A stretch of DNA of 64,000 bases. Origin: Heterorhizobium halophytocola (GTDB lineage Bacteria > Pseudomonadota > Alphaproteobacteria > Rhizobiales > Rhizobiaceae). Where the stretch lies: assembly GCF_017873095.1 (NCBI RefSeq), contig NZ_JAGGJU010000003.1, forward strand, positions 124,001 through 188,000, given 5' to 3'. Positions 28,899 to 37,472 of the stretch are shown here, piece after piece. A model generated the notes under the pieces. It was not told the DNA's origin. It searched no databases and saw only the letters and a list, made by a program, of their open reading frames with translations. The translations under genes and the position numbers were made by a program. Each line of letters starts with the position of its first letter. Position 1 is the first letter of the stretch.

Positions 28899-30332
28899 CT
28901 AAAGACCCGGCGTGTCGCGGCGGATGATCTGCAGCAGCTCTTCCTCGGCCAGCGGTTCGACCAGCGCGTCATAGGTCTCGACCGGAGAGAAGCCGTAGCG
29001 CTGGTAGAGCTGCAACGCCCGGGGATGGTCGAGCGTATTGGTGCTGACCGTCACCTTTTTCGGATTGGACTGCCAGACGGCATAGAGCGCCTGCAGCAGG
29101 AACCATTTGCCGATGCCAAGGCCGAGCGCGTGTTCCATCAGGCCGAAATAGGACAGCTCGATCGTCTCGCCGTCCAGTTCGCGGAACTCGTAGAAGCCGG
29201 CGGGCGCGCCGTTGACATGCAGGACCGAGATCGTGACCTTCGGATCGTGGATGATCGCCTTCAGCGCCTCGTCGTTCATCCTGAGGCGCTCGAACCAGTG
29301 CCAGCGGGCGCCGACCTGGCGCTGCAGATAGCGATAGAAGGGCAGCGGGATCTCGGTCGCGCGCATGATCGCTGTATGGATATTGACCGGAACCGGCATG
29401 CTCGCCTTCGGTGCGGCGGTCATCTCCAGCAGTGTCACATGGGCGGTGAGATGGTTTTGCTGCGCCGGCGCGACGGCAGCCGCCGGGCCGGTGTCGATCG
29501 CAGTCTCTGCCTTGGAACCCCATTCCGACCAGGAGCCGTCATAGAGCGAATTGTCGGAATGGCCGAGCGAATCGAGGGCCAGGGTGATGACGGCGGCGGT
29601 GACGCCGGAACCGCAGCTGGTGACGACGGGCTTGCGCAGGTCGATGCCGGCCTCGGTCAGGACGGTGCGCAGCGTCGTCAGGTCCTTCAGGTGGCCGTTT
29701 TCCGACAGCGATAGCGCCGGCACGCTTCGGGCGCCCGGCATGTGACCGGAGCGCATGCCGGCACGCGGTTCGGGCTCCTCGCCGGTAAAGCGACCGGCCG
29801 GCCGCGCATCGGCAATCTGCTTTTCGCCGTTGCCGGCAATCGCGCTCATCTCGTGGAAGCTGGTGACGCGCCGGGCGTCGAAGCGGGGGGTGAAGACGGC
29901 CGGTTCGGGCCTTGTCGTGCCGGTCTCGACCGGTCGGCTCTCCGCCTTCCAGCCGTCGAGCCCGCCGTCGAGGATGTAGACGTTTTCGGCGCCCATGACG
30001 CGCAGCATCCACCAGACGCGCGGCGCCGAGAAGAAGCCGGGGCCGTCATAGACGACGATCAGGTCGGTGGCGCTGATGCCGAGCTTGCCGACTTCGGCGG
30101 CGAAGAAATCCGGGGCGGGGAGGGAATGGGGCAGGCCGGTCGTATGGTCGACGATCTCGTCCTGGTCGAAGAACACGGCGCCGGGCACGTGGCCGCCTTC
30201 ATACTCCGCCTTGGCGTCGCGCTGGTGCGCGGGCAGGTACCAGGAGGCATCGATGAGCTTGAAGCCGTCGGCGCCCAATTGCTGCTGGACCCAGTCGGCG
30301 GACACGACGAAGCGGCTCTGTTCTCCAGCCAT
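28899..30332 (-). CDS. sseA: 3-mercaptopyruvate sulfurtransferase (tandem rhodanese) fused to a GNAT acetyltransferase domain
   Basis: A 477-residue protein. Residues 1-285 are a tandem rhodanese of SseA type: N-terminal inactive module ('VSADWVQQQLGADGFKLIDASWY', 'HVPGAVFFD'), C-terminal active module with C240 in 'VTSCGSGVTAAV', where the CGSGVTA loop indicates mercaptopyruvate specificity. A Pro/Ala/Gln linker follows. Residues about 304-477 form a GNAT domain ('ISVLHVNGAPAGFYEFRE', 'LGIGKWFLLQALYAVW', 'VSTNTLDHPRALQLYQRYGF'). No stop or frame change separates them. M304 could be an internal start, but its upstream site is poorly placed. It lies 34 bases after the alanyl-tRNA editing gene, in one operon with cysK. 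Confidence 0.9.
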   Translation of the reverse strand: MAGEQSRFVVSADWVQQQLGADGFKLIDASWYLPAHQRDAKAEYEGGHVPGAVFFDQDEIVDHTTGLPHSLPAPDFFAAEVGKLGISATDLIVVYDGPGFFSAPRVWWMLRVMGAENVYILDGGLDGWKAESRPVETGTTRPEPAVFTPRFDARRVTSFHEMSAIAGNGEKQIADARPAGRFTGEEPEPRAGMRSGHMPGARSVPALSLSENGHLKDLTTLRTVLTEAGIDLRKPVVTSCGSGVTAAVITLALDSLGHSDNSLYDGSWSEWGSKAETAIDTGPAAAVAPAQQNHLTAHVTLLEMTAAPKASMPVPVNIHTAIMRATEIPLPFYRYLQRQVGARWHWFERLRMNDEALKAIIHDPKVTISVLHVNGAPAGFYEFRELDGETIELSYFGLMEHALGLGIGKWFLLQALYAVWQSNPKKVTVSTNTLDHPRALQLYQRYGFSPVETYDALVEPLAEEELLQIIRRDTPGL

Positions 30333-30366
30333 CCACAGAACTCCCTGTCTTTTGTTACGGGCTGCT

Positions 30367-31104
30367 TTAAGTCGGCGCATCTCCGAAACGGATCCGGAAG
30401 CGGCGGTTCTCCTTGCCCTTTTTTTCGATTTTTCCGATGTGAATCGGGCCGACCTCCTGGGTCTCAGACACATGTGTGCCACCGCAGGGCTGACTGTCAA
30501 CGGAAGAGTCCTCGCCGATGCAGACGAGCGAGACTCGACCCATGCCGACCGGCGGACGAACATTTTTCGATTTGATGATGCCCGGATTGGCGGCCAGTTC
30601 CGCGTCGGTGATCCATTGCAGGTAGATCGGATGGTTGGCCGCGACGAGGGCCATCAGGTCGGCGGTGACCTGATCCTTGTCGATGGTCTCCGACATGTCG
30701 AAATCCACCCGGCTTTCGTCCTCGCCGACCGCCGCGCCGGTGATCGGATAGGGCACGACGACGGAGAGCAGATGGCAGGCGGTGTGCATCCGCATCAGCT
30801 TGTAGCGGCGGGGCCAGTCGATATGCAGCGTCAGTTCTTCACCGACCGCGGGGACGGCTTGCCCCTCGATCGGCTTGTGCAGGATGACGGCCTTGGTCTC
30901 GCCATTGCGGGTTTCCCCGAGCATGATCCGGGAGCCATCGGCCCGTTCGAAAAAGCCGGTGTCGCCGGGCTGGCCGCCGGACGCCGCATAGAACGGCGTC
31001 TGGTCGAGTTCCACCGAGCCGTCCTCATGCACGGCTGTGACCACGCCCTCCGCCGTCGCCAGATAGAAGTCGTCGCGGAAAAGGGCAGTGGTCGGTTCGC
31101 TCAT
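30367..31104 (-). CDS. Alanyl-tRNA editing protein (AlaX-like)
   Basis: A 245-residue free-standing editing protein that hydrolyses mischarged Ser- or Gly-tRNA(Ala). The zinc-binding motifs are H107xxxH111 ('HTACHLL') and C207xxxH211 ('PCGGTHV'), both intact. The N-terminal beta-barrel part starts with 'LFRDDFYLATAEGVVTAV' and has 'QTPFYAASGGQPGDTG', as in the AlaRS editing region. The start at 31104 is only 8 bases after the cysK stop, so translation is probably coupled. Its place between cysK and sseA may tie serine/cysteine metabolism to protection against serine mischarging; this is inference. Confidence 0.93.
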   Translation of the reverse strand: MSEPTTALFRDDFYLATAEGVVTAVHEDGSVELDQTPFYAASGGQPGDTGFFERADGSRIMLGETRNGETKAVILHKPIEGQAVPAVGEELTLHIDWPRRYKLMRMHTACHLLSVVVPYPITGAAVGEDESRVDFDMSETIDKDQVTADLMALVAANHPIYLQWITDAELAANPGIIKSKNVRPPVGMGRVSLVCIGEDSSVDSQPCGGTHVSETQEVGPIHIGKIEKKGKENRRFRIRFGDAPT

Positions 31105-31112
31105 CGGGTCTC

Positions 31113-32150
31113 TCAGACGGTTTCGTATGGGATCTTGAAATCCGGGCGCGTGGTCAGCCAGCCGGGCACCGGCAGGTTCTTCGACGTCAGGAAGTCGGGG
31201 TTGAACAGTTTCGACTGGTAGCGGTTGCCGTAGTCGCAAAGGATGGTGACGACGGTGTGGCCCGGCCCGAGATCCTTGGCGAGACGCACGGCGCCGGCAA
31301 TGTTGATGCCGCTGGAGCCGCCAAGGCAGAGCCCCTCGTTCTCGATCAGGTCGAAGATCGCCGGCAGCGCCTCGGCATCCGGGATGTTATAGGCAAAGTC
31401 CGGGGTGAAGCCTTGGAGATTGGCGGTGATACGGCCCTGGCCGATGCCTTCCGTGATTGACGAGCCCGACGACTTCAGTTCGCCATGCGTGTAGAATTCA
31501 TAGAGTGCTGCGCCATCCGGATCGGCAAGCCCGATCTTGACCCCCGGCTTCAGCGCGCGCAGGCCCTCGGCCGTGCCGGCCAGCGTGCCGCCCGATCCGA
31601 CGGCGCAGATGAAGCCGTCGACCTTGCCGTCGGTCTGCGCGAAGATTTCCCTGGCCGTGGTTTCGACATGCGCCTGACGGTTGACGACATTGTCGAACTG
31701 GTTGGCCCAGATCGCACCGTTCGGCTCGCTCTTTGCCAGCTGCTCGGCAAGGCGGCCCGACAGCTTCACGTAATTGTTCGGGTTCTTGTAGGGAACGGCC
31801 GGCACCTCGACCAGTTCGGCGCCGAGCAGGCGAAGGGCATCCTTCTTTTCCTGGCTCTGGGTTTCCGGGATGACGATGACGGTGCGGTAGCCGAGCGCCT
31901 TGGCGACCAGTGTCAGGCCGATGCCGGTATTGCCGGCGGTGCCCTCGACGATGACGCCGCCGGGTTTCAGCAGGCCCTTCTTCTCGGCATCGCGGATGAT
32001 GTAGAGCGCGGCGCGATCCTTGACCGACTGGCCGGGATTGAGAAACTCCGCCTTGCCGAGAATGGTGCAACCGGTCGCCTGCGAGGCGCCCTGAAGCTTG
32101 ATGAGCGGCGTATTGCCGATCGCGTCGAGGACCGAAGAATGAAAAGCCAT
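31113..32150 (-). CDS. cysK: Cysteine synthase A (O-acetylserine sulfhydrylase)
   Basis: A 345-residue PLP enzyme making cysteine from O-acetylserine and sulfide. The PLP lysine is K44 in 'NPGQSVKDRAA', the substrate loop is 'EGTAGNTGIGL', and the phosphate-binding loop is 'AVGSGGTLAGTAEGL'. It is about 20-25 residues longer than E. coli CysK, mostly at the C-terminus ('LFNPDFLTSKNLPVPGWLTT'), as in other alphaproteobacterial members. It is the first gene of a three-gene minus-strand set with the alanyl-tRNA editing protein and SseA-GNAT. No leader or riboswitch was recognised upstream. Confidence 0.95.
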   Translation of the reverse strand: MAFHSSVLDAIGNTPLIKLQGASQATGCTILGKAEFLNPGQSVKDRAALYIIRDAEKKGLLKPGGVIVEGTAGNTGIGLTLVAKALGYRTVIVIPETQSQEKKDALRLLGAELVEVPAVPYKNPNNYVKLSGRLAEQLAKSEPNGAIWANQFDNVVNRQAHVETTAREIFAQTDGKVDGFICAVGSGGTLAGTAEGLRALKPGVKIGLADPDGAALYEFYTHGELKSSGSSITEGIGQGRITANLQGFTPDFAYNIPDAEALPAIFDLIENEGLCLGGSSGINIAGAVRLAKDLGPGHTVVTILCDYGNRYQSKLFNPDFLTSKNLPVPGWLTTRPDFKIPYETV

Positions 32151-32313
32151 GGGGAACGTGCCTTGTCTTGCATCAGGAAATTAAGGAGCGAGTTGTCAGT
32201 TCACAAGCCGTGATTGGCAAGAAATGGTGTTTTGCCAGAATGCCGAGCGGCGGAAAATTAGACCTGCCGCCCCGCAGATAGCTCGACCGACAGCGCCGAT
32301 CCGGCCGCCCCGG

Positions 32314-33747
32314 TCACCCGCTGAGCTTCTTGTAGGCGCCGAGGGCCGTGTCGCGGGCCTGCTTGTGATCGACGATCGGCTTCGGGTAATGCTTGCCGAG
32401 CTCGACACCGGCCTTCTTCAGAACATCGGCGGGTGCCTCGAAGGGCTTGTGAATATAGCGCTTTTCCAGATCCTTGAGCTCCGGCACGAATTCGCGGATA
32501 TAGGCGCCGTCCGGATCGAATTTCTCGCCCTGCAGCACCGGGTTGAAGATGCGGAAGAAGGGGGAGGCGTCGGCGCCGCTGCCGGCCACCCATTGCCAGT
32601 TGGCGGCGTTGGAGGCGGGATCGGCGTCGACGAGCGTATCGCGGAACCATCTCTCGCCGCGGCGCCAGTCGATCATCAGGTCCTTGATCAGGAAGGAGGC
32701 CGCGATCATCCGCACGCGGTTGTGCATGATGCCGTGGCGCCAGAGCTGGCGCATGCCGGCATCGACGATCGGGTAGCCGGTCGCGCCCTTCGTCCAGGCC
32801 TTGAACGCCTTGCTGTTCGTCTCCCAGGGGAAGTCGTCGAACTTGTCGTTCCAGTTGTCCCGGTCGAGCTTGGGAAAATGATAGAGCAGGTGATAGCAGA
32901 AATCGCGCCAGGCCAGTTCCTTGCGGAACTTGACGACGGCGTCACGCAGGTCGTGGTCCAGATTGCGCGTGGCATGCCAGATGCTTGCCGGCGAGATCTC
33001 GCCCAGTGCCAGATGCGGCGACAGGCCGGACGTGACGTCGCGGGCGGGAAAATCCCGGCCGGTCTCGTAGCGGTCGAGCCCCTCATCCAGGAAGCGCTCG
33101 AGACGTTTGTGCGCGCCGCCCTCGCCGGGCGTCCAGAGATCGGAGAACTCCGCCGCCCAGTCGGGTTTGGTCGGCAGCAGCGCCCAGTCGGTGCGCGTCT
33201 CGCTGTCCGGCCATTTGTGCGGGTGCTTGATCTTGTCCGGTGCCGAAACCGGCTCGGGTGGATCATAGTCTGCGTCGAGCGCCCGCCAGAAGGGCGTGTA
33301 GACCTTGTAGGGCGTGCCGGACTTGGTCTTCAGCTTCGACGGCTCGTGCATCAGGTGCCCGGCAAAGCTCTCAACGGTCAGACCGTTCTTCTTCAGGTCG
33401 GTCTTCAACGCGCTGTCGTGCTGCATGCCGGCCGGATCATAGCGCCGGTTCCAGTGGATGGTATCGGCGCCGGTCTCCTCGATCAGGGCAAACAGCGCAT
33501 CGCCCGCCTTGCCGCTTCTGCAGATCAGCCGGCTGCCGGCATGTTTCAGCGCCTTGTCGAGCGCGGCCAGCGAATGGTGCAGGAACCACGCCTGCGCGCC
33601 ACCGAGCGGACCGCTGCCGTCATGTCCGGGTTCGCGGATATAGACCGGGATGACCGGGCGGCCGGTTTCAACGGCAGCGGCCAGCGCATGGTTGTCGGCA
33701 AGGCGCAGGTCCTTGCGGAACCATAAGAGAAGGGGGGCGGTCGACAT
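32314..33747 (-). CDS. phr: Deoxyribodipyrimidine photolyase (CPD class I)
   Basis: A 477-residue flavoprotein that repairs cyclobutane pyrimidine dimers with light. The N-terminal antenna domain begins 'LLLWFRKDLRLADNHALAAA'. The C-terminal FAD domain shows 'SPHLALGEISP', 'ELAWRDFCYHLLYHFP', 'TGYPIVDAGMRQLWRHGIMHNRVRMI' and 'NWQWVAGSGADASPFFRIFNP', matching class I CPD photolyases. The start at 33747 matches the family N-terminus; 25 upstream in-frame residues are not similar. No strong ribosome binding site is seen. About 160 bases separate its stop from the cysK start region, and it is transcribed in the same direction. Confidence 0.95.
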   Translation of the reverse strand: MSTAPLLLWFRKDLRLADNHALAAAVETGRPVIPVYIREPGHDGSGPLGGAQAWFLHHSLAALDKALKHAGSRLICRSGKAGDALFALIEETGADTIHWNRRYDPAGMQHDSALKTDLKKNGLTVESFAGHLMHEPSKLKTKSGTPYKVYTPFWRALDADYDPPEPVSAPDKIKHPHKWPDSETRTDWALLPTKPDWAAEFSDLWTPGEGGAHKRLERFLDEGLDRYETGRDFPARDVTSGLSPHLALGEISPASIWHATRNLDHDLRDAVVKFRKELAWRDFCYHLLYHFPKLDRDNWNDKFDDFPWETNSKAFKAWTKGATGYPIVDAGMRQLWRHGIMHNRVRMIAASFLIKDLMIDWRRGERWFRDTLVDADPASNAANWQWVAGSGADASPFFRIFNPVLQGEKFDPDGAYIREFVPELKDLEKRYIHKPFEAPADVLKKAGVELGKHYPKPIVDHKQARDTALGAYKKLSG

Positions 33748-34160
33748 GAGGGACGGCGGCTCCGTTGGCGTTGCGGTACTTCGTTCCCGACATCTAGGCC
33801 GGCAGGTCTTCGAAACCACCATGTGGCCGTCAATTCAATTCAGAATTGTCGCATAGACGGGTTTGTCGCAAAAGCGGTAGGAATTATTGTGGAGATCGCT
33901 CAAATGCCGCTGAATTTCTTAAGCCGGGAGACAGACTTTCCGGACAATAAGGTTAGTGTACTTCAAGGGCGCGGTCATGACGACCGGTTGACGGCTTGCT
34001 CGTTTGCCCTGGGGATGATCGACCGCGTTGCGGAGTGTGCCGCTCTTCCGTTCGTCCATCATCGCCCATGGCCGGCCTTCCCGAGGGCCGCGCCGACAAG
34101 CCAGGGCCGCCGGCCGACATGACGTCGTCCAGCGGCATTTTTTCATCCCCATGGATTGTC
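33748..34160. other. Intergenic stretch upstream of phr
   Basis: About 0.4 kb. The first 200 bases are AT-rich and probably carry the phr promoter on the minus strand. A 99-codon plus-strand frame (33823-34122) has no recognisable family and weak initiation signals. Confidence 0.4.
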
Positions 34161-34406
34161 TTAACCCTCGACCGCGATGCCGGAGCCTTCCGCGACGGAG
34201 CGGATGATGGCGCGCGCCTCGTCGACCGAGAGGCGTCCCTCGAGTGCTGCGGCGCAGGCGGCAAGCGCGGTGCGCAGTCCGGCGCAGCCGGGATCGGGCC
34301 AGGCGTCGGCGAGAAGCCAGGCGGCCTCGCGCAGCGAGCCGATGATGTGGCGGCTGCCGTTGATGACAAGGGCAAGTGGTGAGGGCAGGGGTCTGTCGAG
34401 GGGCAT
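34161..34406 (-). CDS. DUF982-family small protein
   Basis: An 81-residue protein with 'LVINGSRHIIGSLREAAWLLADAWPD' followed by a short helix and 'DEARAIIRSVAEGSGI', matching DUF982, a small family very common in rhizobia and of unknown function. The start at 34406 is an ATG that gives the family length; an open frame continues upstream to 34643 without similarity. The ribosome binding site is weak. It is divergent from the flippase gene. Confidence 0.75.
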   Translation of the reverse strand: MPLDRPLPSPLALVINGSRHIIGSLREAAWLLADAWPDPGCAGLRTALAACAAALEGRLSVDEARAIIRSVAEGSGIAVEG

Positions 34407-34920
34407 GGTTCTGTGTACTCCGGCCGCAACAACGCCTGTGACGGAGACGGGTTCCCTAAAAAGTACACTATCTTTTTTGCAGCTTTTTGACAGAGTGTGC
34501 ATTGCAGCAAATGAGCTGTGGTGCTCGCCACAGTTGCCGCCGTGGCTCCACAAAACGGACATCATTCGCGGCCAAGTAGTTGGTTCATTCTGGTGATTGC
34601 CGGGCGATATGGCCCATCTCATGCGTAAAGTTGAGGCGATCATTCCATAGGATTGTTGTGTTTTATCAGGGCTTTAGGAGAGCTGGCAGTCAGGTTCGAT
34701 ACCAGCGGTCCAAGCGTGACACGCGCATGCGTATGGTCCTTGTCGAAAAGGCGGACCTTGCGCATCCCACAGACGAAAGCGGTTGCGCGCGGCGGAGTTG
34801 CGCGGGTCCGATCTGGTCAACCACCGGCCCTTGCGACAGGGGCGGGAACTTGCACGGAAAAGGGTAGCTACCGAATGACGCCGTTCAAATCTGCTCGCCA
34901 TTCCATGGATGGGGCTGCTC
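34407..34920. other. Intergenic region between the DUF982 gene and the polysaccharide cluster
   Basis: About 0.5 kb without a convincing gene. An AT-rich tract at 34455-34500 (AAAAAGTACACTATC then TTTTTT) probably contains promoter elements. No repeat or RNA gene was recognised. Confidence 0.4.
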
Positions 34921-36402
34921 ATGAGCATCGCTGACAGGCTGGTCAAGGGCAGCCTCTGGGTCAGCTTTTCCAGAATCATCGTCAACGGCCTCTCGACCGT
35001 CAGCACGATCATCCTGGCCTGGTATCTGATGCCGTCGGATTTCGGCGTGGTGGCGCTTGCGACCACCATGCTGACCATCGTGATGACGGTGACGGAGCTG
35101 TCGCTGAACGAGGCGCTGATCCGGCATGAGGATCCGCAGGAAAGCCATTTCAGCGCCGCCTGGACGCTGGCGGTGACACGCGGCCTGATTCTCAGCCTGC
35201 TGTTTGCCGCCATCGCCTATCCTGCCGCAGCGCTTTACGGCGAGCCGCGGCTGTTCGGCGTGCTTCTGGCCCTCAGCCTGACATTCTTCATCAACGGACT
35301 GGCCAATCCGCGCCGCATCATGCTGCAGCGGGACCTGATCTTCTGGCAGGAATTCGTGCTGAACGTCGCGCAGAAGGTGGCGGGCTTCATCGCCACCGTC
35401 ACCATCGCGATGATCTGGCAAAGCTACTGGGCGCTGGTGATCGGCACGCTGGTGATGCAGCTGACCAATGTTGTCACCTCCTATTTCGTCATGCCGTTCC
35501 GGCCGCGCGTCACCTATGCCCACATGCGCGAGTTCTTCTCGTTTTCGGTGTGGATCACCGCCGGCCAGATCGTCAACCAGCTCAACTGGCGTTTCGACTA
35601 CCTGCTGCTCGGCAAGCTGCTCGACGGTGCGGCGCTCGGCTATTATTCGCTCGGCGGCCAGCTGGCGCAGACGCCGACCCGCGAGGCGACGGCGCCGCTG
35701 ACGGCAACCATCTATCCGGCCTTTTCCAATGTCCGCCATGACCCGCCGCGCCTGGCAGCCGCCTATCAGCGGACCCAGGCGCTGCTGACGGCGGTCGCCC
35801 TGCCGGCCGGTATCGGCATGGCGGTGGTCGCCGATCCGCTGGTCCGGCTGGTGCTGGGGGAAAAATGGCTGCCGGTGATCTTCATCATCCAGGCGCTCGC
35901 CTCGGTCTATGCCCTGCAGACGCTGGGCTCGCTCAACCAGCCGCTCGGCATGGCGCTCGGGCGCACCCGCACGCTGTTCGTGCGCGACACGCAGATGCTG
36001 TTCGTCCGTGTGCCGATCATCACCATAGGGCTGGTGTTCTGGGGATTGCCCGGACTGATCGTCAGCCGCGTGGCGACGGGGCTCTTCGGTGCGCTGGTCA
36101 ACATGTACATGGTCCAGCGGTTCATCAATGTGTCGGTCGCAGCCCAGCTGTTTGCCAATTTCCGGGCGCTTGCCAGCTCCGCCGTGATGGCGGCCGGGGT
36201 GACCGCCGTCCAGCGCTACATGGGCCCGGAGACCGGGCAGATGGCCCTGGTGCTCCAGCTTGGCGTGCTCGTGGCGCTCGGCGGGGTGCTTTATTGCGGC
36301 ACCAGTCTTTTCCTGTGGCTCGTCATGAACCGGCCGAACGGCCCGGAAACCGACGTGCGCAAAATCGCATCCAAAGTTCTGTCGAAAGTCAGTCCCGCCT
36401 GA
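34921..36402 (+). CDS. Polysaccharide flippase/transport protein (MOP superfamily, Wzx/PST type)
   Basis: A multi-pass membrane protein of about 493 residues with roughly 12-14 hydrophobic helices. The N-terminus 'GSLWVSFSRIIVNGLSTVSTIILAWYLMPSDFGVVALA' and 'LNEALIRHEDPQE' are typical of lipopolysaccharide/exopolysaccharide flippases of the PST(2) group, which move lipid-linked glycans across the inner membrane. ATG 34921 was chosen; an in-frame ATG at 34909 is an alternative. It is the first gene of a three-gene plus-strand set with a pyruvyltransferase and a glycosyltransferase, spaced 40 and 31 bases. The glycan is unknown. Confidence 0.9.
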   Translation: MSIADRLVKGSLWVSFSRIIVNGLSTVSTIILAWYLMPSDFGVVALATTMLTIVMTVTELSLNEALIRHEDPQESHFSAAWTLAVTRGLILSLLFAAIAYPAAALYGEPRLFGVLLALSLTFFINGLANPRRIMLQRDLIFWQEFVLNVAQKVAGFIATVTIAMIWQSYWALVIGTLVMQLTNVVTSYFVMPFRPRVTYAHMREFFSFSVWITAGQIVNQLNWRFDYLLLGKLLDGAALGYYSLGGQLAQTPTREATAPLTATIYPAFSNVRHDPPRLAAAYQRTQALLTAVALPAGIGMAVVADPLVRLVLGEKWLPVIFIIQALASVYALQTLGSLNQPLGMALGRTRTLFVRDTQMLFVRVPIITIGLVFWGLPGLIVSRVATGLFGALVNMYMVQRFINVSVAAQLFANFRALASSAVMAAGVTAVQRYMGPETGQMALVLQLGVLVALGGVLYCGTSLFLWLVMNRPNGPETDVRKIASKVLSKVSPA

Positions 36403-36442
36403 ACCCAGGCTTCATTCTTCGAATTGCCGAAAGAGAGGTACA

Positions 36443-37441
36443 ATGTCCGGTGTCCAGCAGGCCCAACTCATCACCAAGCTTCAGGACCAGACCCATGATT
36501 GCCTGAAGGCATTCGTCGATCCCGATGCGCCGATTTCGATTCTCGACTTTCCCGACATCAAGAATTGCGGGGATTCCGCCATCTGGCTGGGCGAGATGGC
36601 CTATCTGCAGACGCGCTTCAACAAGCGGCCCGCCTATGTCTGCACGACCGACGATTTTTCGCCGGACGAACTGGCAAATGCCGCGCCCACGGGTCCGATC
36701 TTCATCCATGGCGGGGGCAATTTCGGCGATATCTGGGTCTTCCACCAGGATTTCCGCGAGCGGATGATGGAGCTCTATCCCGACCGGCAGATCGTCCAGT
36801 TCCCGCAGTCGATCCACTACAAGTCCGAGGCGCGGCTGGAGCAGAGCCGGCGCGCCATCGGCAAGCACAAGAATTTCGTGCTTCTGGTGCGCGACGAGGA
36901 GTCCTTCCAGTTTTCCAAGGACAAGTTCGATTGCGAGGTACGCCTGTGCCCCGACATGGCCTTCTGCATCGGCAAGATCGAGCCGGAAAAGCCGCAAATG
37001 CCGGTTCTGGCCATGCTCCGGCAGGACCAGGAACAGGTGGGCGCGGTCGACTTTTCGGCCTATCCGGACATTCCTAAGGAAGACTGGATCACCGAGAACA
37101 AGATGGATGTGCGCCGGGCCAAGGCGATGGGCCTGTTTTCGGCCCTGCTGCATCTGACACCCTCGGAAATGCGCCTTCGCAAGCTGGACGCGGCCGCGCA
37201 GAACCGTTTTCAGCGCGGCATTCGCCAGATTTCCCGCGGCGAAGCGATCGTCACCGACCGGCTGCATGTGCATATCTGCTCGCTGCTGATCGGCCGCCCG
37301 CATGCGGTGCTCGACAACAATTACGGCAAGATCCGCCGTTTCATGAACGCGTTTTCTGGCGGTACCGACCTTTCCTACAAGGCGACGTCGCTCGACGACG
37401 GCATCCGCTGGGCGCGCGAGCGGGCCGGGGTGCCGGCTTGA
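36443..37441 (+). CDS. Polysaccharide pyruvyl transferase family protein
   Basis: A 332-residue protein of the WcaK/CsaB/ExoV superfamily that adds ketal pyruvate to sugars of surface polysaccharides. 'ILDFPDIKNCGDSAIWLGEMAYL' is the N-terminal GD..I motif, 'IFIHGGGNFGDIW' the glycine loop, and 'IVTDRLHVHICSLLIGRPHAVLDNNYGKI' the C-terminal donor-binding signature. GAGAGG precedes the ATG. Rhizobial relatives (PssM, ExoV) pyruvylate exopolysaccharide. It is probably cotranscribed with the flippase and the following glycosyltransferase. Confidence 0.92.
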   Translation: MSGVQQAQLITKLQDQTHDCLKAFVDPDAPISILDFPDIKNCGDSAIWLGEMAYLQTRFNKRPAYVCTTDDFSPDELANAAPTGPIFIHGGGNFGDIWVFHQDFRERMMELYPDRQIVQFPQSIHYKSEARLEQSRRAIGKHKNFVLLVRDEESFQFSKDKFDCEVRLCPDMAFCIGKIEPEKPQMPVLAMLRQDQEQVGAVDFSAYPDIPKEDWITENKMDVRRAKAMGLFSALLHLTPSEMRLRKLDAAAQNRFQRGIRQISRGEAIVTDRLHVHICSLLIGRPHAVLDNNYGKIRRFMNAFSGGTDLSYKATSLDDGIRWARERAGVPA

Positions 37442-37472
37442 GCCTGTTTGCCATCAACGACCGGAGGCCAGC

